Of a stretch of 64,000 nt of DNA, positions 36,059-47,651 are shown in pieces (position 1 is the first letter of the stretch; each line of letters begins with the position of its first letter). The notes under the pieces are model-generated. The model saw only the letters and a program-made list of their open reading frames with translations. It did not search any database and was not told the origin of the DNA. Source of the DNA: Cycas panzhihuaensis. Lineage: Eukaryota; Cycadophyta. Made by a program: the position numbers and the translations under genes. Location: contig CM041465.1 in NCBI GenBank assembly GCA_023213395.1, forward strand, positions 114,521,741-114,585,740, read 5' to 3'.

Positions 36059-37339
36059 TGCATTGCAATCATGGGAAGTTGCCCAAGAAATTAGAAATTT
36101 TTTTTCTTGATAGATAGAGTACTCTCTCTACCCTGATAGAGATCAAAGAAAGACCTTTGCTTAGTACTCTCTCCATGAAGATTAAGGAATGGTACCAGGA
36201 CATCCAAGAATCAAGAGAAAAGGAGAATTTTTTACCCTAGGTAACTCCAGTACATTATCCTTTTGTTTTCTATCTAGTTTTAATTTCATTAATGTATTTT
36301 AATTTTTGCATTGAATTATATCTCCATGGTAGATAACTCCACTAGGTGGCTACCCTTTCTTCCTCCCACCTCCTTTCTTTGATAGATAACTCCATTGGCT
36401 AGCTACCCAAGTAGTTAGGTAGAGACTCTGTACTGGGGGTCTTTAAATATCATAGGGATCTATCATTCTAGCTAAGTGCATCGTGGCTTTTCCACTCTTT
36501 ATGTGAAGGATTGAAGATAACACTCTTGAACCAAGCCCTAGACAGAACCTGGGTATGGAAGTACACCTTTATGTACCTTCAGGTAGATAGGAGGACATCT
36601 TTAAGTCCCAATTCCTTCCTAGCATAGGTAACTATTGACCATTGAAGTTTTGTAGTATAGTGGTTAGTAGTTAGCACCATAAAGCTACCTACCCCAACTT
36701 CTACAGTTTATTGGCAAGCCTATAAGACCAAGCATACCTTGTCTAGTGGTTGGTAGGATACTCTGGTATATATATTCTACCTCCAAGTTTAGACTACAAG
36801 TCACCTCATATTTTAAACAAGAATTTCTTCTTCCACCTAAACTTAGACCCTGTCAACATAGTTAGAGTCACTACAAGAAAGGGGAGAAAAAAAAAACAGA
36901 GAGAAAAAAGAAAAAAGGAGAGAAAGAAAGCAAGAAAAAAAATAACTTTACTTAATTTAGTAAGAAACTTCACCCTTACAACTATATACCTTATTTCAAT
37001 CAGTACTTCATATTGGTCAGTTTGCACTAGGTTGGTATATACAAGTAGTTTTCACGTTTTTCAATACCTGGTCACTAATGGGCCCCACCACCCCCAACCC
37101 CCACACACCTCATTTACCCCATATGAATGAGATTTTTATACTTGTTCGAGAGAACCTGATCTCTTTCTTATGTAAATATTTTGGGTCAACATGCTATAAA
37201 CACCCCACAATCCCCCTATTTGCCCCTTCTCTTCCCCTTAACAACTCCCTAATTCTTACATCCTATTCTTTCTTGATCTTTCTCACTTTGTTCATCCCCC
37301 TTCTTTCTACCTATTCTTACCTCTTTATGCCCTTTCTCC
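36059..37339 (+). other. G4 leader
   Basis: 1.3 kb upstream of the gag ATG. Includes two near-copies of a 20-bp stretch with GATAACTCCA (about 36340 and 36385) and a purine-only block (36884-36947). The open frames across 36750-37356 are low-complexity or pyrimidine-rich and not called as genes. Confidence 0.55.
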
Positions 37340-38395
37340 ATGGATCCTCAAAGTAACAGTGACAAAATCTTGGCATTCAAGCCCCAAGTCACCAACATTC
37401 AGGAAAAAATCAAGGAAGATTTAGACCACATGTATGAGGAGGTTAAAAATGAAGTAGCTACCATACAGACAGAATTTACCTCAAAACTATTAAACCTAAC
37501 ATCTCATGCTGATATCTAAAATATAATTTAAAGGTTGAATAACTTCTCTCATCTGCCATAGTTGGCCCCATACACTAGTAAATTATGACTCCACCTCCAT
37601 ATCAGTAGCCACCATTTCATCATAAGATCAACACCCCCCATTTGATCAAGATCTCAATAAGGACAGTACACAAAGTTGGATTAGTAAACTAGAGTCCTAC
37701 TTTAGACTCAACCCAATGTCAATAAATAAACAACTTATGTTTTCTTCCATCCACTTAGATGGGAAGGCACACCATTGGTTTTGATGGTGGAAGTGGGAGT
37801 ACCCTTCTAACCAGTCTTGTGCACACTTCTCTACCTACTTTTTTGAGCAATATGAAGGCACTTAGAACCAATCTTTTTTTATACAACTAACACGGTTAAA
37901 GTAAGTATCCTCTATCAAAGTATACACTGATAAGTTCTAATCTTTATGTAATTAGATTGATCAGTAACTTGATAAACATATTGAGATAGATATGTATGTG
38001 TTTAGGCTTAAAGAACATATCTAAATATACCTAAAGATAGTCTCCCTCTTTACTCTAAAAGATGCAATTAATATGGCTAAAGCAGTCAAAACAAAGTTTT
38101 CTACAGAAAGGCCTCCTCTATTTAGATAAGACTCCACCTGGCTTTCATGATCTCGACAAGCTGATATTGCCTGGTCCCAAAGACCATATCCAATTAACTA
38201 TCAATGATCACGTCCATGACCAGATGATACCCCATCTACATCTCTCAAGTAGCGCACTAAGGAACCATCTTTCAAGTCCATACACATCACTCCAATAGAG
38301 GCACAACATTATCAGAAAGTCAACCTATGTATGTAATATTCTAAAAAATAGACCTCTAGTCACAGTAGAATCTGCAAATCCAAGAAGATAGTCTT
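37340..38395 (+). pseudogene. G4 gag
   Basis: Starts M-D-P-Q-S-N-S-D-K at 37340 and stays open for 59 codons. The capsid core shows S-W-I-S-K-L-E-S-Y-F (about 37670) and H-H-W-F (about 37770). The knuckle near 38328-38380 keeps C-M-x-Y-S-K-K-x-T-S-S-H-S-R-I-C: the second Cys is Tyr and the conserved Trp is TAG, both G-to-A. Stops and frameshifts are frequent. Original role: RNA-packaging capsid protein. Confidence 0.78.
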
Positions 38396-38589
38396 CATGA
38401 TTAACCCAGACTTATCTTTGGAAGATGACCCTAAGACTGAGTACAAATATGATGATGAATCCTAAGACCACCCTATTGATGAGTTACCTCCAAACCCTAA
38501 ATTTGAAGTTTCCTTATTAGTTGTTACTTCTATTGCATGTCTTAAATTGCTCTAAGTCAAAGGAATACTTCAAAAAAACCCAATTACTA

Positions 38590-40634
38590 TTTTGATTTAC
38601 AGTGATGCATCACTAAATTCCATTGATATCTCTATTACTTAATAGTTGAATCTTTACATATAACCTAAAATAAGCTTTACTTGATCCTTACCTAGTCATG
38701 ACACCCTTCATTGTGTAAGAATAATAAAAAACCCCACGGTCCACATTGGCTCATATGCCCTTATCTCTAATTTTTATACCCCATCCATAGGTGGGTTAGA
38801 TGTAATTCTTGGTGTATAATAGCTCCATATTCTAGGAACTTATAGCACCAATAACTCACCCATGACCCCATTCATTATGTTCAAAGATAACATGGGTTAC
38901 TCGCATAAACTTTATGTGATACAAGCCCCCTCAAACAAAGTAATCTCACCCACCTGAATGCACCGACAAATCAATGGTAACATAGGATACATCATTTCTC
39001 TCAACAATATCTAGTACCATTTAGGTATTCACCCTAATATCTAACAAGTATTAGATTGATACCAATCTATATTTGCTCCATTACCTGCCAGCCCCTTGCT
39101 CAATCGAGGTTGTTATCATACTATTGAGTTACAAAATTCACACGACCCAATTAACTTTCGACCATATAGGAACTCGTAATTCCAAAAGAATGAAATTGAA
39201 AAAATCATAATGGAATTATTGGACATGGGTATCATCCAACCTAGTAAAATCCCATATGCAACACCTACTGTTTTAGTTCACAAAAAGTATGGCTCTTTCT
39301 GACTCTACGTTGACTATCGTGTGCTCAATAAAATCACCATAAAAAATAAGTTCCCCATGCCACAAATCGATGAGATGTTAAATGAGATCCATGGTGCTGT
39401 AATTTTTACTAAACTCGATCAAGATATTACCAAATCCCTATATTGCTAGAGGATCAACATAAAATGGCTTTCTGAACCCACCATGGCCACTTTGAGTTCC
39501 AAGTCATACCCTTTGGCCTCTCAGAATGCTACGTACCACCTTCGTGCCCTTATGAACAAGATCTTTTACCCATACCTATGAAAATTTATCATTATCTTCT
39601 TCGATAATATTCTTATCTATAGCTCAACATGCCTACTCATATCTCACATCTATAAACAATCCTTCAAATCCTAGTTGAGAATAAACTATATGCTAAACTC
39701 TACAAATATGAGTTTGGGAAATTTGAACTACAATACCTTAGTCATATTATATCCTTTATAGGGGTTTAGGTGGATCCTGATAAAATCTATGTTATCACTA
39801 ATTAGCCAACCCCAAAAACCCTAACCCAATTGCAGGCTTTCCTAGGACTTACCAGATTCTATCGTTGGTTTGTTCAAAATTATGCCACATTAACCATCCC
39901 CTTAACCCACTTACTTTGGAAGGATTCTTTCTAATGGTACCCCTCAGCCAATGAGACCTTCCTCCATCTAAAGGAGGTCATGATAACCACCCTAGTTTTA
40001 GCCTCTCCTAACTTTACTCAGCCTTTCCAACTAGAATACGATGCCTTCGGGTTTGGATTGGGTGCAGTCTTAATGTAGGACTTGTACCCCATCACCTTTG
40101 AAAGTCAAAAATTCAAAGATTATGAGTGCAGACTATCTACCTATCAAAAAGAAATATGGGCCATCCTCCATGCTATTGACAAATGGCAAAAGTATCTATT
40201 TGGTTCTAAATTTACTATTCTCACTGATCATCATAGCCTTCGTCGCTTACTAGATCAACCAGTCCTCTCAGAAGAGCAGGCTAAATGGGTTGATCGCCTC
40301 AAAATTTTTGATTTTATAATCACATATAAAAAGAGGAAAGATAACATTATGGAAGGTGCTCTCTCAAGGCTACCTTCCCCTACACTTGATGATAACATAG
40401 GTCACATTGAGGACCCCTCCATTTATATCATTTCTTCCCCGGAACTGACGTGGATATAGGTCTTAGCCACAGCTAACCAAACCCAACCTGATTTCACACA
40501 CTGGGTTGATAAGGTCCACACTCATAAGGATTGGTTCATCCATAATAATCTTCTCTTATATCAAAAATGCATGTTTATACACCCCCACTCAACTTTTATT
40601 CCACAAATTTTATCAGAATATCATTCTTCCCCTC
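38590..40634 (+). pseudogene. G4 protease, RT, RNase H and start of integrase
   Basis: Protease: the D-S-G-A-S site has become Y-S-D-A-S (about 38600-38615), but L-D-V-I-L-G-V followed by two stops in place of Q-W is clear (38799-38824). RT spans about 39190-39830. Its catalytic box reads F-F-D-N at 39597-39608, so the second Asp is lost by GAT to AAT. RNase H (about 40000-40460) is the best-preserved piece, with Y-D-A-F-G-F-G-L-G-A, Y-Q-K-E-I-W-A-I-L and T-D-H-H-S-L-R-R-L-L. The frame then enters the integrase zinc region and breaks at C3 after 40634. Confidence 0.86.
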
Positions 40635-41281
40635 TGTTGGATATTGTGACAATAATATCTTGGGGCTAAAATTTTGGTATGTTTTTGGTGCGATTTCCCC
40701 CCCAATCTTTCTCAAGGAGTTCCAAGGAGGGTAGGAGCCCCCCTTGGGTGAGGGGTGCGGGGGGGCATGCAATGTCCCTTGCTAAGAGGGGGTTGAGGGG
40801 CGATAGCCCTAGACCCAAAAAATTAGCCCTGTAAACTATATTAAAATGTAAAGAGAATCATGTTCATTTGATACAAATACCCTAGACTCTACGGTTGAGA
40901 TTTATGCCTTCGATGTCCCTCTCATGTAGCCTGATTTAGGGCTTTTTCTTATTATGTTGTATGTAATATAATATACTGTGATGAGGGCGGTGGCTGGTTG
41001 TTGTTCTTGAGAGCACTCTGCTACTGAGATATATTGTTTCTCCATTCTACAGTAATAAAGATTGATACCTTTCCTATGTGGATGTTTCCCTAGCACACTA
41101 CTAGGATTTTACCACATTATATTAGGTGCATATGTGATGTTTGGCTTTCATTTTCATGTTATTATATTATCTCTGAGTTTAGAACTTACATGTAATTTTA
41201 AGTTTTGATTTCTGTAACTAGTTGCAAGAATGCAATAAATCTTGGTGGCGGTTAAAGGGTTGGGACCTTGTATTCTCAACA
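40635..41281 (+). repeat. C3 5' LTR
   Basis: 647 bp, TGTTGGATATTG ... TTCTCAACA. About 11-12% different from the 3' LTR by eye, mostly transitions. Confidence 0.94.
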
Positions 41282-41283
41282 AG

Positions 41284-41298
41284 TGGTATCAGAGTTAC
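41284..41298 (+). promoter_or_regulatory. C3 primer-binding site (initiator Met-tRNA)
   Basis: TGGTATCAGAGTTAC two bases after the 5' LTR. Confidence 0.92.
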
Positions 41299-41355
41299 TC
41301 TTTTTTTTTTTGCAGCGAGTTTATGAAGGTTTTGGTTTTGGATTTTCTACACCAA

Positions 41356-42135
41356 ATGGAAAAACTAGCAGGTGCAAAGTTTGAGGTGGAGAAATTCAAT
41401 AGCAAGAACAACTTCGAGTTGTGGAAGCTAAAAGTGCACGATGTTCTTATATAGCAGGGTTTGTACAAAGCCCTTGCAGGTAAATCGAAGAAACCCGCAG
41501 GGATGGATGATGATGAATGGGATGACTTAGATAAAAAGGCACTTAGAACAATATGATTGTGCTTAGCAGATGAAGTCTTGTTTAACATCACAGGGGAGGA
41601 GACATCAGTAGGATTATGGACCCGGTTGGAAGGCCTGTATATGACCAAATCAGTAATGAATCAAATCTACCTAAAGAGGCAATTGTACTCATTACGGATG
41701 AAGGAAGGTACAAAAATTGCTGACCATTTAAATATTTTCAATACTCTTATTTGTCAGCTTGACCAAGATCGATGTTAAAATTAAGGATGAGGACAAGGTT
41801 GTTACCTTGTTATGCTCATTACCTAAATCCTAGTAAAATATTGTCACCTTAATTAGTTTTAGCACTACAAATATATTGGATTATGATTCTATTGTGAGTG
41901 CTTTTCTAATAGAATAAGTGCGAAGGAAGTCTAGTCTTGAAACCTCCACACCAAAAGCTATGATGGCAAGGGGTAGAACGATTGAGAGAGGATAAAACTC
42001 TAGGGATACATCAAGGTCCAAGTTAAATAGCAAAAAGAGTAAGCTCAGATGTTGGCATTGTAATAAGACTGGTCACCTCAAGAAGGATTGTTACAAAAGG
42101 AAGGAGTTCTAGAAAAAGGAAGATCTTGTCAAGGA
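41356..42135 (+). pseudogene. C3 gag
   Basis: ATG at 41356 opens M-E-K-L-A-G-A-K-F-E-V; an in-frame ATG upstream is less likely. Core motifs are N-N-F-E-L-W-K-L-K-V, L-W-T-R-L-E-G-L-Y, and Y-L-K-R-Q-L-Y-S-L-R-M, typical of Tork-lineage Gag. A complete C-C-H-C knuckle lies at 42050-42091. Defects are TAG for Gln at 41452, TGA for Arg near 41554 and a frameshift near 41776. Confidence 0.88.
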
Positions 42136-42139
42136 GGCG

Positions 42140-45100
42140 AATCAAGTGGAGTCAAATCAAGGTATGGATGATGATGTCTTGGTTGCTTGTAATGTTTCTC
42201 ATTATCACCATGACCGGTTGTTAGATTCAGGTGCTTCACACCATATGTGTCCACACAAGAGTTGGTTCTCATCATACCAACCTATTGATGGTGGTGATGT
42301 GCTTATGGGGAATGAAGTTTCTTGTAAGACAGTGGGCATCGGTAGCATCCAGATTAAGATGTTCGATGGGGTAGTAAGAACATTAACTGAGGTTAGATAT
42401 GCACCTAATTAGAAAAGAAATCTGATTTCCTTAGGTGAACTCGATTTAGGTGGTTATAAGCATACAGGTCATGAAGGAGTCCTAAAGGTGTCAAAGGGTG
42501 CCTTGGTTGTTATGAAAGCCTTAAAGAAAGGAAATCTTTACATTTTAGTGGGAATTACATATGTCAACCAAGCAGTTATAGCATCAAAAAGGCTGTAAAA
42601 AATCTAGCTTAGTTATGGCATCAGAGACTTGGGCACATGAGTGAGAGAGGACTTAAAATGCTAATAAACCATAAGTTGCTTCCTAACTTGTAGCTTTTAG
42701 ACTTGGCTTTTTATAAACATTGTGTTTTTGGAAAATAGTGTAGACGCAGGTTTAAAGTAGGGAGTCACACTAGTAAAGGCATTCTGGATTACATACATTC
42801 AGATGTATGGGGACCAACCCCTAAAATATCTTATGGAGGATCATTGTATTTTGTCACATTTATAGATTATTACTCCAGGAAGGTATGGGTCTATTTTTTG
42901 AAAAGGAAATCAGAAGTGTTTAGTATGTTTAAGTAGTTCAAGGCTCTAGTTGAGAATAACACTGGTAAGACAATCAAATGTTTAAGAACTGACAATGGAG
43001 GTGAGTTCAACTCTTTGGAATTTGAGAACTATTGTAGAGAAGTTGGGATAAAAAAACATAAGACCACTAGCTATACTTCGCAATAAAATGACATTTCTAA
43101 GCATATGAATAGGACACTCTTGGAAAGAGCAAGAAGTATGCTAAGTAATGCAGGAGTGGAGCAGGGCTTGTAGGCAGAAGTTATTCAAATAGCTTGCTAT
43201 CTGGTAAACAGATCACCATCACTTGCAATAGATTGCAAGTTTCCTAAAGAGGTATGGACTGGACATCCATGTGATTATTCAAATTTAAAAGTTTTTAGTT
43301 GTGATGCTTATGCCTGGACTGATAAAAGTAAACGTTCAAAGTTAGACCCAAAATCCAAGAGATATATCTTTGTTGGTTATGGTGATAAGGATGGTGTGAA
43401 GGGATATAGGTTGTGGGATCCTACTGCCTACAAAATCAATATTAACAGAGATGTCATATTTGATGAATCTCCCCTTGTAAAATCAGATAGTGGAGAAGTT
43501 GAAATAAAACAAGAGCAGCAAGATGAACATCAACAAGTCAAGTTTGAAATGTAGCCATCTATGGAATTAGAAGAGCATGAAGATCTTTCTAAAGATGAAT
43601 CATTAGCATATTCACAGGAGTATGTGGACACTCCTCTGACAATAGTTAGAAGATCTACATGAGTTAATCATCCACCTGACAGGTACAACCCTTCTATTTC
43701 TATTTCTTTGGTTTCTAATGATGGTGACCCTAAATGTTATTAGGAAGTAGTAGATGATATCCATGGTGAGAAGTGGAAAAAGACTATGTAGGAAGAGAGA
43801 GATGCTTTGAAGAAAAATAATTCATGGGACTTGGTAGAACTTCCACATGGCAGGAAGACTATTGGTTGCAGGTGGGTTTTCAAAAAGAAAATAGATATTG
43901 ATGGAAAAGTTGATAAATACAGGGCAAGACTAGTGGCTAAAGGTTTTGCACAGAAAGTAGGTATTGACTTTCATGAGATCTTTTCACCAGTTGTCAAACT
44001 TGTTTCAATTCGAGTGTTGTTAGCATTGGTAGCTTCTCTCAATTTGGAGTTGGAGCAGTTAGATGTAAAATAACATTTCTACATGGAGATTTAGATGAGG
44101 AGATCTATATGGATCAACCAGAAGGGTTTGTACAAGGTGGCAGGAAAAGACTTATTTACAGGCTCAGGAAATCATTGTATGGCCTAAAGCAATCACCAGT
44201 GCAAAGGGTACAAGAAGTTTGATGCCTTCATGGAGAGCCAAAATTTCAAAAGAAGTGAGTATGATCATTGTGTTTACTTTAAATTTATGGGCAATGGCTT
44301 ATTCATTGTCTTGGTATTATATGTTGATGACATGCTAATTACAAGTAAGAGCATGGAAGAAATCAATAAGCTAAAGGCTCAATTGGCTAGGACTTTTAAT
44401 ATGAAGGATCTAGGAGCTCCAAAACAAATCTTAGGCATGGATATACACAGAGACAGGAAAAATGGTAAGCTATGGTTATCACAAAAGAAATATGTGGAGA
44501 AGGTGCTAACCAGGTTTGGTATGGCAAATGTGAAACCAGTGTGTATCCCATTGGCTTCCCACTTCAAGCTTTCTTCGAATATGAGTCCTAGTAGTAGAGA
44601 AGAAAAGGCTTATATGTCTCGTGTGCCTTATGCCAGTGTAGTAGGAAGTTTGATGGATGCCATGGTATGTACAAGACCTAATATTTCACATGCAAACAGT
44701 GTAGTTAGCAGGTTTATGGAAAATCCAAGAAAGGAACATTAGGCTGCAGTGAAATGGGTGCTTTAGTATTTGAGAGGCACGAGCTCATCAGATCACCTTT
44801 GGAGGTACAGGTAATCAGGTTTGTGGATATGTCGATTTAGACTTTGTAGGAGATTTAGACAAAAGAAGGTCTACTTCAGGTTATGTTTTTACTCTTACAA
44901 ATGGTCCAGTTAGTTGGATGTCCAAATTATAGAGCACAATTACACCGCTGCCACGTGGTTGAATATGTTATTGCAAAGACATGCTTGTAAAGAAGCAATA
45001 TGGTTACAGGCCTACTCTGCTAAGCTTAGAAGGAGACAGAAAATGTAAAGGTATTTTGTTACACTAAAGTGTCATTTACTTAGCCAAGAATCCAGCTTAT

Positions 45101-45280
45101 CATAGTAGAACAAAGCATATTGCTCTTAAGTACCATTTTGTTAGACAGGTTATGGAAGCAAGTGGAGTGGCACTTGAGAAGATTCACACCAATCAGAATT
45201 GTGCTGATATATTCATAAAACCAATACCATTAGAGAATTTCAAATGGTGTTTCACTTCTCTTGGCTTGAAGAAAAGATGA
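42140..45280 (+). pseudogene. C3 pol: protease, integrase, RT, RNase H
   Basis: Protease D-S-G at 42224-42232 is intact (L-L-D-S-G-A-S-H-H-M). The GAG-pre-integrase box L-W-H-Q/stop-R-L-G-H-M-S is at about 42610. Integrase has Asp at 42802-42804 and 42991-42993, but the catalytic Glu is AAG (Lys) at 43099-43101. RT runs from about 43790, with W-V-F-K-K-K, L-V-A-K-G-F-A-Q, a one-base loss after L-D-V-K near 44070, and an intact Y-V-D-D at 44320-44331. RNase H (44805-45280) shows D-K-R-R-S-T-S-G-Y and ends at TGA 45278-45280. It would copy and integrate the element; stops, the frameshift and the Glu loss make it inactive. Confidence 0.9.
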
Positions 45281-45327
45281 TGAAGGGTCTAGGAAAGGTA
45301 CTAGGTAATTATTATCAAGGTGGAGAT

Positions 45328-45974
45328 TGTTAGATATTATGACAACAATATTTTGGGGCTAAAATTTTGGCATGTTTTCAGCACGGTTTGCCCCCCTAAT
45401 CTTTCTTAGGGGGTTCCAAGGGGTGTGGGAGCCCCCTTTGGCTAAGGGGTGGGGGGTCATGGAACGCTCCCTACTAAGAGGGGGTTTGGGGGTGATAGAC
45501 CCCGACCCGAAAAATTAGCCCTGTAAACCATATTAAAATGTAAAGAGAACTATGGTCATTCGATACAAATACCCTAGATTCTATGGTTGATATTTATGCC
45601 TTAGATGTCCCTCTCATGTTGCCCAATTTAGGGGTTTTTCTTATTATGTTATATGTAATATAATGTAATGTGATGAGGGCAACGACTGGTTGTTGTTTCT
45701 GAGGGCACTCTCCTATTGAGATATATTGTTTCTCCATTCTACAACAATAAAGATCGATACCTTTCCTCAGATGGATGTTTTCCTAGCATATTGCTAGGGT
45801 TTTACCACGTTATATCAGGTGCATATGTGATGTCTAGCTTTCATTTTCATGTTATTGTATTATCTCTTAGTTTAGAACTTGCATGTAATTTTAAGTTTCA
45901 ATTTCTATAACTAGTTGCAAGAATGCAATAGATCTTGGTGGCAGTTAAAGGGTTGGGACCTTGTATTCTCAACA
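45328..45974 (+). repeat. C3 3' LTR
   Basis: 647 bp, TGTTAGATATTA ... TTCTCAACA, preceded by polypurine AAGGTGGAGAT. Small open frames inside are LTR sequence, not genes. Confidence 0.94.
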
Positions 45975-47215
45975 CCCTCTTGGTGATCATTCTGGTTTTG
46001 ATAAAACTTATCATAGGATACATTCTTATTTCTTTTGGCTAGAAATGAAATCCACCATCCTTACCTTTGTCTCAGAATGTAACACATGCCAATGTAACAA
46101 AGCTTATATGAGACCCCAACCAAGCCTCCTTCAACCGTTGCACATCCCACAAGGTAAATGGTAAGATATTTCCATGGACTTTATAATGGGTCTACTACTA
46201 TCTGTTGGATCATACTCTATTTTAGTAGTCATAGATAGGTTGACAAAATATGCCCACTTTTTAGATGTCCACATAACCTATAAGGCTCCTCGTATCGTTG
46301 ATTTTTACATCCAGACAATATTTTATTTGCATGGTTTTCCATCCATTATCGTATGTGACCACGACCCTAAATTCACTAGCTCCTTCTGGAAGGAGCTATT
46401 CCACGCATCAAGAACATAATTCAACATGAGTTTGGTATACCATCCATAGACCGATGGCTAATCTGAAGTCCTTAACAAAACTTTGGAGACCTACTTACAT
46501 TACTTTACATCTGAACACCAGTCTAAATGGACATCATGGCTAGCCCTAATTGAGTATTAGTACAACTCCTCACATCATTCAGCCATTGGAATGTCCTCGT
46601 TTTTGGCTCTCTATGGGTATCCCCCATTATCCTATCACACCTTGGCTACCAATCTTAGTACGATAGTAGTATAACAAAAACTACAGCATATGGGCCAAAT
46701 TCTCCATACCCTTAATAAAACCTATCCATGGCCTAGAATCAAATGAAACAATTAGCAAACTGCCACTGCTCTTATTGCACCTTCCATATTGGTGATCTTA
46801 TATTCTTCCATCTCCAACCTTATAAGCAATAATCCCTTCATGATCATAAGAACCACAAACTTAGCCCTCGATATTATAGCCCCTATAAAATCCTTAAACA
46901 TATTAGTGAAGTTGCATATGCTCTCAACCTTCCCCCCACCACCAACATCCATAACATTTTTCATGTATCCTATCTTCAAACGTGTCTAAGAAAAGCCCAT
47001 ATTCCCCAAATAACCCTTCCAATTCTTGATAAAGAGAAAACCTTGTCTGTAACTCCATAACGTATATTGAATACTAGACAATGTCGTCTCTAGCATTAGT
47101 CCATTTCAAAATATTTGATACAGTGGATAGGCTACAACTCTGACGAAGTGACTTAGGAATTTGGTGATTTTATCAAAAATCACTTGCATCTCACATGCCT
47201 CAAGGACTCTGCATC
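45975..47215 (+). pseudogene. G4 integrase (rest) and chromodomain
   Basis: Resumes in the frame left at 40634, with G-D-H-S-G-F-D and the C-N-T-C zinc pair near 46080. Catalytic residues are intact: Asp 46177-46179, Asp 46357-46359 (C-D-H-D-P-K-F) and Glu 46466-46468. After a long C-terminal part, 47035-47215 reads as a chromodomain with K-Y-L-I-Q-W-I-G-Y and V-T-stop-E, where Trp of T-W-E is TAG. The chromodomain would steer integration to particular chromatin. Stops prevent expression. Confidence 0.86.
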
Positions 47216-47230
47216 TCAAGGGAGGGGACC

Positions 47231-47646
47231 TATTACATAACTCATCTCGCTAAGTTATATAAAACACTATTATACGAAGAACTCTCAGCAGGTTAATAGA
47301 TAAGGTTAATTATGGAACTTCATGCATGAGTTGATAAGCTGGCTAATGGTATGCAAGGTCACTATGTCGTCTAATAGAATGTAAGGCTCCTTAGGCCACC
47401 AATAGGATTACATACAAAAGACTCTCTTTTGTCTATATAAGGGTTATAAATTATAAATGATGGTTATCTTAATGTAACTTTTTATAAAGATTATGCTACT
47501 AAGATTTCTATTTTGGTGATTATGTGGTGCTCTTGTGTTCTTATGAAGTTCTCTATTAATTTGTTTGCCCTATTAGATAGAATGAAGCAATTGCGATTGT
47601 CATTTTTTTGGTATCTCAAGGAAGACTTATGAGAAGTAACATCCCA
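47231..47646 (+). repeat. G4 3' LTR
   Basis: 416 bp, same length as the 5' LTR. Starts TATTACATAACTC, so the terminal TG has become TA. Preceded by purine tract AAGGGAGGGGACC. Confidence 0.92.
47434..47440 (+). promoter_or_regulatory. TATA box in G4 3' LTR
   Basis: Same TATATAAGGG context as in the 5' LTR; could in principle drive read-out into 47.6 kb and beyond. Confidence 0.55.
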
Positions 47647-47651
47647 TACAT

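Larger units (their letters stand above)
40635..45974 (+). mobile_element. C3: Ty1/copia of the Tork/Tnt1 type, inside G4 integrase
   Basis: 5340 bp with two 647-bp LTRs, Met-tRNA primer site, gag, protease, integrase, RT, RNase H and polypurine tract. Target duplication CCCTC at 40630-40634 and 45975-45979 is perfect. Removal with one copy rejoins the G4 integrase frame. Best-preserved copia in the window, but with stops, frameshifts and a changed integrase active site. Confidence 0.95.
35629..47646 (+). mobile_element. G4: chromodomain Ty3/gypsy element, carrying nested C3
   Basis: Two 416-bp LTRs, a Met-tRNA-type primer site, gag, protease, RT, RNase H, integrase and a C-terminal chromodomain, all on +. 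Target duplication TACAT at 35624-35628 and 47647-47651 is perfect. Without C3 the element is about 6.7 kb, normal for chromoviruses. C3 splits the integrase. Confidence 0.92.

Noticed and set aside
36750-37356. 126- and 92-codon + frames and a 73-codon minus frame
   Set aside because: Produced by the purine tract and pyrimidine-rich leader of G4. The true gag ATG is 37340 in another frame.
41295-41648. 117-codon minus frame
   Set aside because: Antisense shadow of C3 gag.
45716-45910. 64-codon + frame
   Set aside because: Inside the C3 3' LTR and not conserved in the 5' LTR.
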